Assembly: GCA_026874595.1 (NCBI GenBank)
Contig: CM049306.1
Location: 73,345,642-73,409,641, forward strand
Length of the DNA stretch: 64,000 nt
Direction of reading: 5' to 3'
From: Sipunculus nudus
Lineage: Eukaryota; Annelida; Sipuncula; Golfingiida; Sipunculidae
Below are positions 13,021 to 23,757 of the stretch, piece by piece. The translations under genes were made by a program, and so were the position numbers. Below the pieces are notes generated by a model, which had not been told where the DNA came from, did no database searches, and saw only the letters and a program-made list of their open reading frames with translations. The first letter of the stretch is position 1, and each line of letters starts with the position of its first letter.

Positions 13021-13228
13021 CAGGGGCGGATCCAGGATTTAGGAAAAGGGGGGTCCAACCCAGGAGGACTAATGAAAATCCTAAAAAAAAGGTCATCACG
13101 TCTGGAAAAGGGGGGGGGGGGGTCCAGGCCGCAAAATTACGTCTAAAACCCCTTTAAAAGGTTGCTTCGGGTGAAAAAGGGGGGGTCCGGACCCCCTGGA
13201 TCCCCCCCCCCCCCCGGATCCGCTTCTG
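13021..13228. mobile_element. hAT-like MITE, copy 1
   Basis: About 208 bp bounded by inverted termini CAGGGGCGGATCC at the left and GGATCCGCTTCTG at the right. The interior is non-coding and includes G13 (13110-13122) and C14 (13202-13215) tracts that could pair with each other. Further copies lie at 16809-16942 and 26893-27090. The CAGNGGCG-type terminus suggests the hAT superfamily. I could not find a clean 8-bp target duplication. Confidence 0.7.
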
Positions 13229-13614
13229 TGACTTGATGAGGAATGCCAGGTGACTGGGGCAGATTGAGAGGGACAGCTTTAGTAGGACACAAGGGGCGCG
13301 CGACCGAAAAGCATGCAACACCGGATTTTTGTTCTCGCCGCGTTTTCTTCCATTTATATATTTCTGCATGCGATCTTAAATATATAAAGGTTAAAAGTAA
13401 ATCTCGATACATATGTTTAACTGTGCCAGGGTGGTTATCCCCCTTGTTCTCATATCACATAGAACTATCACATACCGTAAAGGGAAGAGAACCGTTCGAG
13501 ACGCAAAAACTTATGCTTCTCTCGTATTCCCTCCCCATTCCAAACCAGTGATTATACTAGGACCGCCAACGCATACTGGCTTAGTTTTATGACGTAAAAA
13601 TTCGCATGAGTAAT

Positions 13615-14090
13615 TTTTAGCGCAGCTGACTTTCAGTCTTGCTGAGCTGTTGCGATCAACCTCTGTCCGTCGTCGGGCCGTCCGGCACTCACGAGGTCAA
13701 AGCCTAACATTTGGACCTATAAACATCAAAATAAAAATCCAGGGAGGTTTCTTAAATTCTGCTGGGAAACCTGAAACTAAGTCACCTTTATTCTACAAGC
13801 AATGGGGCTTGTTTGTACACCCCCGAATATTAAAAAATTTAATACAAAAGCTCCAATATCTCGATGATTAATGCTTGGAATGCTATGATTTTCTTAATTT
13901 GCTTCCTGATCAACAACAGTTTCATCTGCCGCTAAAGACTTGTGACGCTACCTGTATTTGAGACTGTCAAATGACAGCAGTTCTATCAATTTCTCTGCTG
14001 TAGTTTCAGTAAGTGGCCTGACTTAGTATAATAATGGATCATAACTAATTTTGTCAGTTCCTGACGACTAGTGGCACCACCTGTATTTTT
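13615..14090 (+). repeat. Diverged copy of the GCTCAGCTGAC repeat family, 5' part
   Basis: Begins with TTTTAGCGCAGCTGAC and a GTCCGTCGTCGGGCCGTCC tract. It then shares AAATCCAGG, GGAAACCTGAAA, TAAGTCACC, CCCCGAATA and GCTCCA-type text with the adjacent element at 14091, so two copies of the 5' region lie in tandem. Confidence 0.6.
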
Positions 14091-15769
14091 TTAGCTCAGC
14101 TGACGTCGTCCGTCCGTCCCTTCCGTCTGTCTGTCTGTCCATCCGTAGGTTAGATTGGCACGTTTTGACACCGTTAAACCTAGAAACCTGTAACCGAAAA
14201 TCCAGGAAGGTCTATAATAAATCTCCTTGGAAACCTGAAATTAGGTCACTGAGACCTATATCTTCTGAGCTATGGGTCTAGTATAAGTACCCCCCAGAAT
14301 AGTAAAAAATTTGATACAAATGCTCCAGAATCTTGCTAATTAATGCATATATTGCCCTGAATCTTGCCTTGATGTTGACCTCACCATGCGCGACTGGGGT
14401 TGTAAGTTCCCGAAATTTAAAATGACTAGGGTTGTCAGTTCTCGATGGTGGTTTCATCTAGTGTCCTGAAACCTGGTGTGTTTATTGATTATGACTGGTT
14501 TCTTCAGTGCCTAAAGACTTATGGCGCAACCTCTATTTTTTCTATTTTTTTATGATTTTTCCGCTTATTTTGAGACTGCCTAATTATATTAATGTTATCA
14601 TATTTGCAACTGTGGTTTCATCTGGTGTCCTGTAACCTTGTGTTTTGTTAGGGTCCCGCTTGAATAAGTGGACGCCCTATAGTAATCGATCTGTCTGTCC
14701 GTCTGTCTATCCGTCTTTCTGTATGTCCGTCAAATTTGTTTACTGGTGAAAACTCCATTTTGGATTGACATATCGATTTTAAACTTGATTTAAATATTGC
14801 CCACCTCTAAAGCATGAACTCTGTTGATTTTTTGGGTCATGAGGTCAAAGGTCAAGGACACAGGACCAACTTATTTAGAAAGATAATGGATGTATTTTAA
14901 GCCAAACTTTTCATCCCAAATGTTTATCTAACACACATAGGAGATCTAGAATTGGAAATGAAGCTTATTGATTTTGGATTTAAAGGTCAAGGTCACTGGC
15001 CATCTGTCCACATATTTGTTTCTGAATGATAACTCCGGTTCGGATAAAGTGAATAATATATTGTTTTCAAACATAATTTAATTATGGCCCACCAATAAAC
15101 GTTTCATTCCAAACCTCCCATCTTCCACATTTTGCTCACCTGCCAATAATGGAAGAAAATTATTGTTTTGGGGTCCCAAGGTCCAAATTCAAGGTCACAG
15201 GGCCATCTGTCCACATATTTGTTTCCAAAAGATAACTCCGGTTCGGATTAACCAATGGATATCAAACTTGAATAATATAATACAGGCAACTACAGATATG
15301 TGTATTGTGTACTTTTCTCAATAATGATATTAGAAAGGCACATTTCCCTCTGTTTGTAACTAAGATCATTAAACCTCATATGTTTATTGAGCATTATTAG
15401 TCTTATCAGTTCCATGAAGCTAGTGGAAACACTTGTATTTTTAGCTCTGCTCACTTCTTATGTGTATGAAGTAATCATATTTTCCCCTCAAATTGTATTC
15501 ACATTTTTTAACCATAACCTCAGATTAGCTTAAATACGTGTGACCTTGATCCTAGAAATAAAGTATTTTCCCCTCAGTTTTGTGGATGGGGCCCATGGGT
15601 AGAAATCTGCATGTTTTTGCATAAAAAATGCCATTTTAGTTTCATTCTAGTGTGAGAAGTTTAAAGGTAAAGATCACATACTTCTGAAATAAATCTCATT
15701 TTTTTTAGATGATAAAATTCCGGTTTAATCTTAGAGAATAGGCTATTATGACATGATAGTCAGCTGAGC
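14091..15769 (+). mobile_element. Repeat element with GCTCAGCTGAC inverted ends
   Basis: The left end TTAGCTCAGCTGAC is answered by GTCAGCTGAGC at 15759-15769. A CGTCCGTCC pyrimidine tract follows the left end. The interior is a composite of modules reading AACTCCGGTT..GACATA, GGTCATGAGGTCAAAGGTCAAGG and GCCAAACTTTTCATCCCAAA, also found at 21390-23390. No reading frame survives. It may be one non-autonomous element or several nested modules. Confidence 0.55.
14842..14860 (+). other. Nuclear-receptor-like half-site cluster in a repeat
   Basis: AGGTCAAAGGTCAAGGACA contains two AGGTCA half-sites one base apart (DR1 geometry). The same module recurs at 21476, 22863 and 23070. Function is not implied by sequence alone. 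Confidence 0.4.
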
Positions 15770-16808
15770 GTGATGACCCGTTGTTAATTTGTTAAAAGTT
15801 TGTTTATGTCTAAAGAATAAAGTTAAACTTTTCTAATAAAATAACTCGACAGCGCTGACAGAGCGCATACACCCACTCACACGGGATTTTTCCCCCAATC
15901 TTTTCAAATTTAAATCCCTATCCCTTGCCTCGAGACTCACTTGCCTAATACTCACTTACTAATGCTCTTCGACTCGATAACAGCACCAATGGCAATTACT
16001 TACTTTGGAAAGATATAGAAAAGACGAAAGAATACCGCATAAGTAATCAAAATTTAATAAGTTATAATATCACAAGTTATGAACAATTTTTCATTAAAAT
16101 CCATCCATAATTTTTTAAGAATCCTTGCATAAAGCCAAACAGAGGAGACAGACGCATTTTTTAAGAAGCGGTATTCTTCAAGTTAATAGCTTTCAGAATC
16201 TGTCCTCTGCCACAAATCTCACTGTTCAGTCATCGCAGTCATAGTACGGCCACCCGAACCCCCCAGGCAACCGATTATCATGTGCACAGTCATTGATACA
16301 GGCCTGCATCTCTGCTTATAGTAGCCTGGCTAGACAGCTTATATCTTATCCAGTAAACAGATCTCCAACATGGGCTGCATGCCTGCCATACTTTGGTGAC
16401 ATTAGCACGAAGTAACTAAATTGCTGGACCTGGGTTTTCTGATATACACGTCAAACCGTGCATCTTGATTTATGCAGTATATAAATAGTATGTGATCCAG
16501 TCAGCAAGTTCACATTGTACACAGGCAAAAACAGTCTGAATAAAAAGTAAACTAGAGGTTACGTTGAGGTCAGTTATTAACTTTTATGTCTACATTTCCC
16601 CATACTACGAAATTTTCGGAAAGGCCTTAGCTAGCGACTGGAATACTTATAGGCCTATAGAGGGGTATAAAACCGCAAATGAAGAAAATTCTACGAGCCA
16701 GAAGAAGTTCATGTAAATGTTCAGGACAATAAACAGTCCAGAAAAGGCGTCCTTACTGGGCTACTAGATTAAAGCCGATGGAGCTGCTTTAGATGGGCCA
16801 ATCTATCG
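15770..16808. other. Gene-free DNA
   Basis: No gene, terminal repeat or tRNA-like box recognised in this stretch. Confidence 0.45.
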
Positions 16809-16942
16809 CAGGGACGGATCCAGGATTTTGGAAAAGGGGTCGGCTAAAAAATGCGTTTGAAACCCTGATAAAATGTTGCAGGGGCTGAAAATTTCGGGTC
16901 AAGGGGGGTCTGTACCCCCCCCCCCCCCCCGATCCGCTGTTG
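16809..16942. mobile_element. hAT-like MITE, copy 2
   Basis: Starts CAGGGACGGATCCAGG and ends GATCCGCTGTTG, the same termini as copy 1. It is shorter (about 134 bp), with a C16 tract at 16915-16930 near the right end. No clean target duplication is seen. Confidence 0.65.
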
Positions 16943-17019
16943 AGATGCAAACAGCCCAAGTATACTTCAAGTAACGAGAGCACCGCATACGTGCCCGTCG
17001 TGTATCTGGTTACCTTTCA

Positions 17020-17495
17020 CCTCATTAAATATGCGTGAATTTGATTGAGAAAGTAATTCAAGTGAAAAACTTAATTGGGAAATATGTATAATGAGTGTCA
17101 TGAAAATCTATAGGATTTTTGGTAAGTCAACAAGGTGCCTCCAAAGTGCGATGACCTCTGACCTCATTAAATATGCATGGATTTTGCTGGAAATAGAATT
17201 TAGGCGAGATGTTTTACTGATTAACATTTCTAATGAGTTTTATTACAATCCTTCACATTCTTCATAAGTTATCCCGGCGAGACTACAAAGTAGCCTGGTG
17301 ACCCGGGACCTTAATAAATATGCGTAAATGTTGCCCATAATCGAACTCGGGCGAGATAATATGATGGTAAGTATAGTTATGGTGAGTTTCGTGAAAATCC
17401 ATTAAAGAGTACGTTATCGCGGCGACACTAAAAGTTAACGGACGGATGGACCGACGGAGGTTATACCATAATACTCCCGCGATATGGCGGGTGAT
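17020..17495 (+). repeat. Three-unit tandem repeat ending in a hairpin
   Basis: Three units of about 145 bp each start CTCATTAAATATGC or a variant (17021, 17163, 17309) and share a GGCGAGAT/GAAAATCCATTA tail. The array ends with GGACGGATGGACCGACGG (17440-17457) and a small hairpin of CCCGC and GCGGG arms (about 17475-17491), then an A-rich tract. This tail design recurs at 1923-2004 and 19238-19321. Confidence 0.65.
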
Positions 17496-18244
17496 AAAAA
17501 AAATGAGAAATTTATGTTGAATGATGGTAAGAGAGAGAGAGGCACAGGGAGGGGAATAATTCCACTCAATATTTGATTTGGATCGGCTTATAAAACAGTT
17601 CAGTTAACAAATATTTCCAGTCAGGGATTCAGTGAACTTTATTCTTGGTTTTAGCGACACATATCGGCAGACTGAAGCAAAGAGTTCAAATGTGGTTCAT
17701 TGACAAATAAATATCACGTTTAGTCCTATATAAAATTATAAAAGAAATAATTAAATAAGTGTAGTTTAGGGTTTTTTACATGCGCTTTTTTTTAAATAAT
17801 TACTCTAAAATACTATAATATAGAGGTGTATAGGTATATAAAAAACAAGGGTTATATATATTGAGTAAATATAGCTGCGTACTTCAGACTGTGTGCTAAT
17901 AATATAATGCCTTCTTCACTACAAAATCAATTGTTATTCATAACCTCAATGACGTCACTGTGTAAACTGTTGTCAAGACCCATGGCATGTATATACCAGA
18001 GTTGAATGTTGTTTCATATGAAATATTGTATTATTCCTAAAAAAAGTCCTTCTCTTTGTATAAATACAAAAAAATATATACATATATACATACACACACA
18101 TATATATGTATATTTTATATATCTCGTAAAGTCTCGGTTTTTCAAACCACGCCGTTAGCTTCATTCTAACCACATTCACCTGATGATCGAGTCGCATCCG
18201 TGAAACAGACTGTAGTTAATTTACAGTATTGTTTTTCTTCAGAG

Positions 18245-18287
<43 letters not shown>

Positions 18288-18730
18288 AGTGTAGTTGACC
18301 TGCCGCAAACTTACATTACTAGTAGGCCTCCCTAAATTTTCCTTTGATTAAAGTTTAATAAAGTCTTATTTTTATGTGAACCTTATAAAAAAAAGTTGAT
18401 GGAATCAACAAGTTAGTTCCACGTGGGATAAGGAAAATAAGGAGTTATAGGCAGGGCACCTATAAGTGCACTTTCACCTATTATATATATATATATTTAT
18501 GTATAAATGTCTATGTAGGCCTATATATATTAAATGTATCTTCCGGTCAGAGAGTATTATAGGTTACCTGCCGAAAACTGTCGTTGCTCATACTATAATC
18601 ATAGGCCTTTATTTAATTTTTTGCTTGAATCAAGTTTGATGTCGTCTTATCTTTTATGTTACTTTATGTCTTTTGTCCTATTAAAAAAGAAAGTGAGTGT
18701 TGATGGAATAATCAAGTAAGCTCCATGTGG
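17496..18730. other. Gene-free, with TA microsatellites
   Basis: Holds (TA)n at about 18249-18282, shorter TA runs near 18061-18120 and 18480-18500, and no coding signal. CCGTCAGTGTAGTTGACCTGCCG (near 18283) and CCGGTCAGAGAGTATTATAGG (18543) begin a duplicated block about 250 bp long. Confidence 0.45.
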
Positions 18731-18749
18731 GATCAAGAAAAACAAGGGC

Positions 18750-19326
18750 ACGGCAAAGGGAGCATCCCCTTGCAGGGGAGCATAATTAATAATACTGGGT
18801 ATATTACACAAGTGAACATGAGGATGGCAGCTTACTGACCTTGACAATTGACCCCGTGACCTCAAAATCGACAGGGTAATTATGTTGGAGGGTGAGCCAT
18901 ATGAGCAAAATGAAAGGTTTTTGTCTAACAGTTTAGCTTAAAATGGTCCACAAAATTTTTCAAGAAGTGTATCCTGTGGCCTTGACCTTTGACATCAAAA
19001 TCGAAATGGTTTTTCATCTGTTGGTTGATGAGCCATATATGCAAGATGGAAGGTTTTAGTCTACAACTAGCTTTTTCAATAAGTGGGTTCTGTGGCCTTG
19101 ACCTTTAACCTGATGACCTTAAAATAAATAGGGTTCTTCATCTATGGGCAAGTCATATCGGCATATGTGCAAGATGAAAGGTTTTGCCTTTTGGTCAAAA
19201 GGTTTAAAATCGATCAACAACCTATTCACTAATTCAGGACGGACAGACGGATGGCACGACGCACGAACGGAGGCGTTACTATATTAGTATATATCCCCTC
19301 CTGCAACTTCGTTGCGAGGGGATAAT
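18750..19326 (+). repeat. Repeat with hairpins at both ends
   Basis: The left edge has CCCCTTGCAGGGG; the right edge has CCCCTC, GCAAC, TTC, GTTGC, GAGGGG forming a strong hairpin (19294-19321). Internal modules repeat three times as GGCCTTGACCTTTGACNTCAAAATCGA plus ATATGCAAGATGGAAGGTTTT-type text. GGACGGACAGACGG at 19238-19251 precedes the right hairpin. Non-coding. Confidence 0.6.
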
Positions 19327-20859
19327 AAGGACAGACATTTATTTATAGTAAGGAATCAAATTTTAGGCAGGTCGCTGTATAATACTCATTAATAGGCTGT
19401 AGCCTTGTAGGCGACTGTAGTCTGTACGGCACTTTTTGCCATAAATACCATCATGACAATATGTACCAAAATATAAGTACATGCTTGTAAGAAAGTCTTG
19501 TAAAAACCCCTGAACTACACTTTCACAAATAAAGCTACCTTATCTGATGTTCCTATTGGCGTCTCTGACTTGTATAGTTGTACCTGAAAGGTGATCACTC
19601 GACAAAAATCGAGATGCTGGCTCATTTTACCCGCACGCAGCAGACGACCATGACGCGTAACTGCACATGCATGCCGGGAAAAGGTGGATTGGCACCCTTC
19701 CGCGAGACTCGTTTCTGCCCAACACTCATCACAGACTCTACCCAAAACGAGTATAGCCTGCGACTCTGCTAGTTAGGGATTGCAGGAATATAGAATTCCT
19801 ACGCCCTAATTAATACACGGGGGGTTCTTAATACACAATTGCGAATGTTTAGGCCTAAATGTTGTGAAGAGTGAAATTTGGTCCGTTCATTATGTTTAAT
19901 AAGAATTGTTTAAAGGCAAGTAGGCTATAAGGCTACATTAATACGTGTTTTTTTTGTTTTTTTTTTGTGGCAAGGACATCACTGCAGGCCTATATAAGAA
20001 ATATTTTGTAAGAATGCGCATATGAAATGTAAACGGGAGGTGTTTCCCTGAAATGTAGCAAATTTTATTTTGAAGGGTCACAGTTGAGACAAGTGCATGG
20101 TCCCGGCCATCCCAAGCTGAGTAGAAACCGACTTCTTCGAATTTAGACCGGTGCCCCGCGCTATTCGTTTAAAACTGCATGATGGACCTCAGTATATATA
20201 AGCGATGCCATCTGAACACTTAAGTCCTTAGGCCTATCATTAAGCATCCATGAGCATGTAGTTTGCCTTGAAACAATTATGATAATGATGATAATGCTTT
20301 ATTTCAGACTCACGGTCCATATACATACATGTATAGGTAAATATACACATAATATGCATACACAAATAAAGGTATATAAAAACTATAGACATATATATAC
20401 ATATATATATACTTACATATTCATACACACACAAACCTACACATACTTATATACATATGTACAGATATATGTAGGCCTACACTCATGCACATAAACGTAA
20501 GCCTATAGCACAACGGTTCTCTCAAAAGTTTGAAACATGCGCATGCAGCGGAGTTACCTCTGGTGGAGAGTTATATATAATTTCATGGCCAATATAAACA
20601 CTCTTCGTGGCATGTATTTTGTACTTTTACGCCACTGGTATATCCAAAGGCCCTGGTGCCTTCCAGGGAAATGTTTCTTCACCCAAAATCCTTAAACAGC
20701 AGAGTCGTATTCAATCTCCACCATGGATCACTTCGCTTCATGTTATGGTAATATTCCGAAGAGCTAGAGGAGAAAAGAAAGTGGAGTCGGGGCCCGAGCC
20801 GGTCTCTTTGATGCCAATATCTGAGACCCGAACCGGCTCCTTTGCCAACGACGAAAATA
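19327..20859. other. Gene-free, holding one family-F repeat
   Basis: Contains a family-F repeat at 19930-20130 and ATATAC-rich low-complexity DNA at 20318-20480. The frames here have no recognisable motif. Confidence 0.45.
19930..20130 (-). repeat. Dispersed repeat family F, copy 1
   Basis: Shares GTGGCAAGGAC, TATTTTGTAAGAATGC, ATGAAATGTAAAC and AATTTTATTTTGAAG text with 37900-38130 (same orientation) and, reversed, with 31381-31680 and 52700-53010. Non-coding; class unknown. Confidence 0.6.
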
Positions 20860-21390
20860 GAGAAAAAAGTTTGTTTTCAGGATATTGCATGGCCTCCAAA
20901 TATTGTAAGGAGAAATAGAAGCGATGTTTGTGGAGAGTATTGAAGATGCCACACCAAGCCTACGTACGCTCCTCATTTCGCATGTTTAAAATTTGGGCTG
21001 GATGTACAATGCAATACCAGGCTATTAGTCAGTGGTCTGATTACAATTCTATGCTATGTTCGCACCCTGGTATTCCAGCCCAGAGAACTTTGCCATAGAA
21101 AGCAGCTGTTACACGAAACGATGTCTGGGACGACTACAATGTATAACCGCTGCCAGAGGAGTACACCAAGCCAAGCGCAAAGAGGTCCAAGACGCTGTCC
21201 CAGGTTAGCTCCAGATCGCCGTGCACCGAGGTCAAGATGGGAAGGAAGTCGGACGAGCCACCATAGTGGCAGCAGCCATGCCAAATCCGCGCTGAGAACC
21301 TGTACACTGCATGCCTCCACCCGCATGTACACAGTTTTGCGTTGTCTCATTTTGAAAGGAAACGAGTCGCCTTTTGTAAGGTAAGATAAC
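20860..21390 (+). repeat. Dispersed repeat family C, copy 1
   Basis: Matches 38800-39115 (GAATGCCACACCAAGC, GTCCAAGA, CACTTGTACA, CGCCTCCA-type text) and, in its middle part, 33165-33390 (GGTCTGATTACAAT, CACCCTGGT, CAGAGAAC, AGGCAGCAGTT). It looks like a composite of two modules. Non-coding. Confidence 0.6.
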
Positions 21391-23390
21391 ACCAGTTTGG
21401 TTTAAAATATTGGTTTCAAACTTGACTTATATAATGCCCACTACTAAAGTAAGAACTGTTGATTCTGGGGTCATGAGATCAAAGGTCAAGGTCCCAGGGA
21501 CCACTGCTTTAGAAAGATTGTGGATGCATTTTAAGCCAAACTTTTCATCCCAAATCTTTCCATCATCGATATGCGGTGCACCTGCCTATAGGGGAAGTTT
21601 CCTTTTGATTTTGGGAATCACTTGGTCAAAGGTTAAGGTAACAGGCCTCATCCATTCACAAATTAGTTTATGGATGATAACTCCAGTTTGGGTAGACAGG
21701 TTAGCTTCAAACTGACAACAGGACCAATATTTTGGAAAACCTCATAAACATATATCCTTATAGACAAATGCAGCTGATCGTCGAGACCCATGGGTCCCTA
21801 GTTTAATATTTTTATGCATTTTTCCTTTATTTGAGACTTCCAAATTTTATTGATACTATAAGATCCGCATCTGTGGTTTATCTATAGTGTTCTGAAAGCG
21901 TTAATGTTTATTAGGGCCACGCTTGAAGAGGATGCTCTAAAGCTTTCACCCTGTCCCTTTTTTTCTGTCTCTCTGTTCCTCTCTCTGTATGTCCGTCAAA
22001 TTTCTTTCCTGTTAATAACTCCAGTTTAGATTTGACATTGTTACAGGTGTCTCTTTTATTGTGCGTTGTTGATATTTTGATTCGTGTTAGGCAGGCCCTT
22101 GTTTATTTTCGCAGGGGTGTTGCGTGTGTTGGGCCGGCATAGTTCGTTGCCATGGGAGACGTACGAGTCGGGCTGACACACGTGTGGGGTCTGATGTGTA
22201 GAAAACACAGCGTTCTTTGTTCTAGATGTTTCAAGTCTGTTCCTGTAACGTGTGTATTGTTCTATGAAGTTTACCATTTCTAGAATTTTCGGATGAAAAA
22301 ATTATTAATAGCTGTGTTTAGAGCCAAGAGGGAGAGAGAAAATTTCCAGCGGACACGGAAGAGTGTGAGTCAGTTTGTGGACCTTTCCGATAATTGCAGA
22401 ATTTATAGATATTATTCGAAATTTGTAACAAATTTTATTCAGTCTTCAGTTTGCCTTTAGGACTATTACCAGAACTTCATTTTTGAATTACAACAGATTG
22501 ATTTCGGGATTGAATTGGACTCTTATTCTCTGAGAAGATTTACGTGAACTGTTCATCTGGATTATATGTTTAAAAGGACTTGTTGAGCTGTGACAGTGGT
22601 GGTATCCAGAAAAGCCTAGAATCCGGACACTTTGTTTAATTGGAACTGTACACTTTATTTTATATACTGTGTAATTGTATTGATTTAGTGTATTTTAATG
22701 TAATGGTTGTTTTAAGAATAGATTATAATCATTTGTTAACAAAGAACCGCTGACTTGAACGTGATCTGTTGTCATTAGGTTCCGTAACATAAAATGGATT
22801 TCAAACTTAACTTATATATGACCCACCTCTAAAGCAAGAACTTTATTTTTGTAGGGTTTATGAGGTCAAAGGTCAAGGTCACAGGACCAATTTATTTAGA
22901 AATATTGTAATTGCATCATGAGATGTATGACTTTTCATTCTAAGGGGGCCATCTGTCCACTATGCATTTCCGGATGATAACTCAAGTTTGAATTCACATA
23001 TTGGTTTCAATCGTGACTAGTATATGACCAACCAATGAAGTAAGAACCCTTTGGATTTTTTTTGTCATGAGGTCAAAGGTCACGGTTACAGGAACAACTA
23101 CTGTTAAGATATTGTGGATGCATTTAAAGCCAAACTGATCATCCCAAACCTTCCATATTCCACATATAGCTCACCTGCCAATGGGCAAGATTTCTTTTTG
23201 GTTTCGAAGGTCACAGGCCCAGCCATTCACAAATTATTTTATGGACGATAACTCCAGTTTGGGTTGACCGACTGGCTTCAAACCTGATCATATGTTCAAC
23301 ATTTTGAAAAAACACATAAAAATATCAGTGTAGACAAATTCAGCTGACCCATGGGTCCCTAGTGTTATATTTAAAATGTCCAAGGGGTTA
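21391..23390 (+). repeat. AGGTCA-bearing repeat family, tandem modules
   Basis: Modules at 21391-21780, 21900-22038 with 22790-22960, and 22961-23390 repeat the series AACTCCAGTTT, ATTGGTTTCAAACTTGACTTATAT, GCCCACC, AAAGTAAGAACT, AGGTCAAAGGTCAAGGTCA, GCCAAACTTTTCATCCCAAA. The same family occurs at 14690-15300. A probable LTR (22039-22789) splits one module. Confidence 0.7.
22039..22789. mobile_element. Probable solo LTR inserted in an AGGTCA-family repeat
   Basis: A 751 bp block starting TGTTACAGG and ending CCGTAACA interrupts a repeat module whose continuity is clear from the copy near 14765. The ends are inverted (TGTTAC..GTAACA), as in many Gypsy and BEL LTRs. The duplicated target is ambiguous: ACAT occurs at 22035-22038 and 22787-22790, but using it trims the right end to CCGTA. 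No open frame is seen. Confidence 0.55.
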
Positions 23391-23655
23391 TCTTTAGTTA
23401 ATAGACGTCAGATATTGCAATAGGCACCTTTAACGAAACGGCTAATCGTCTTTTATAGTAGCGGAGAACTTAACACGGACCGGAAATGCAACAAACGTTC
23501 ATTGGCGTTTGCAGTGGTCTCAAAAACCTTCATAAATGTAGTGATTCATTTCAATTCAAATACATTTGACAGTGACGTCATATAACTGTTTTGTTTATCA
23601 CCCGCTACAACGTAAGCTTATGAGCTCCGAATAAAGTTTTCTATGAGTCGCGCGC

Positions 23656-23657
<2 letters not shown>

Positions 23658-23726
<69 letters not shown>

Positions 23727-23757
23727 TATATGAGAGAGAGAGAAAGAGAGAGAGAGA
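23658..23757. repeat. GA microsatellite
   Basis: About 100 bp of (AG)n, interrupted once by CGTATATG near 23725. Confidence 0.9.

Noticed and set aside
13021-13228. 8-bp target duplication for MITE copy 1
   Set aside because: Flanks AACTGACA and TGACTTGA do not match, so superfamily assignment rests on termini only.
19294-19326. Helitron 3' terminus
   Set aside because: The hairpin is strong but no CTRR end follows and no TC start was found.
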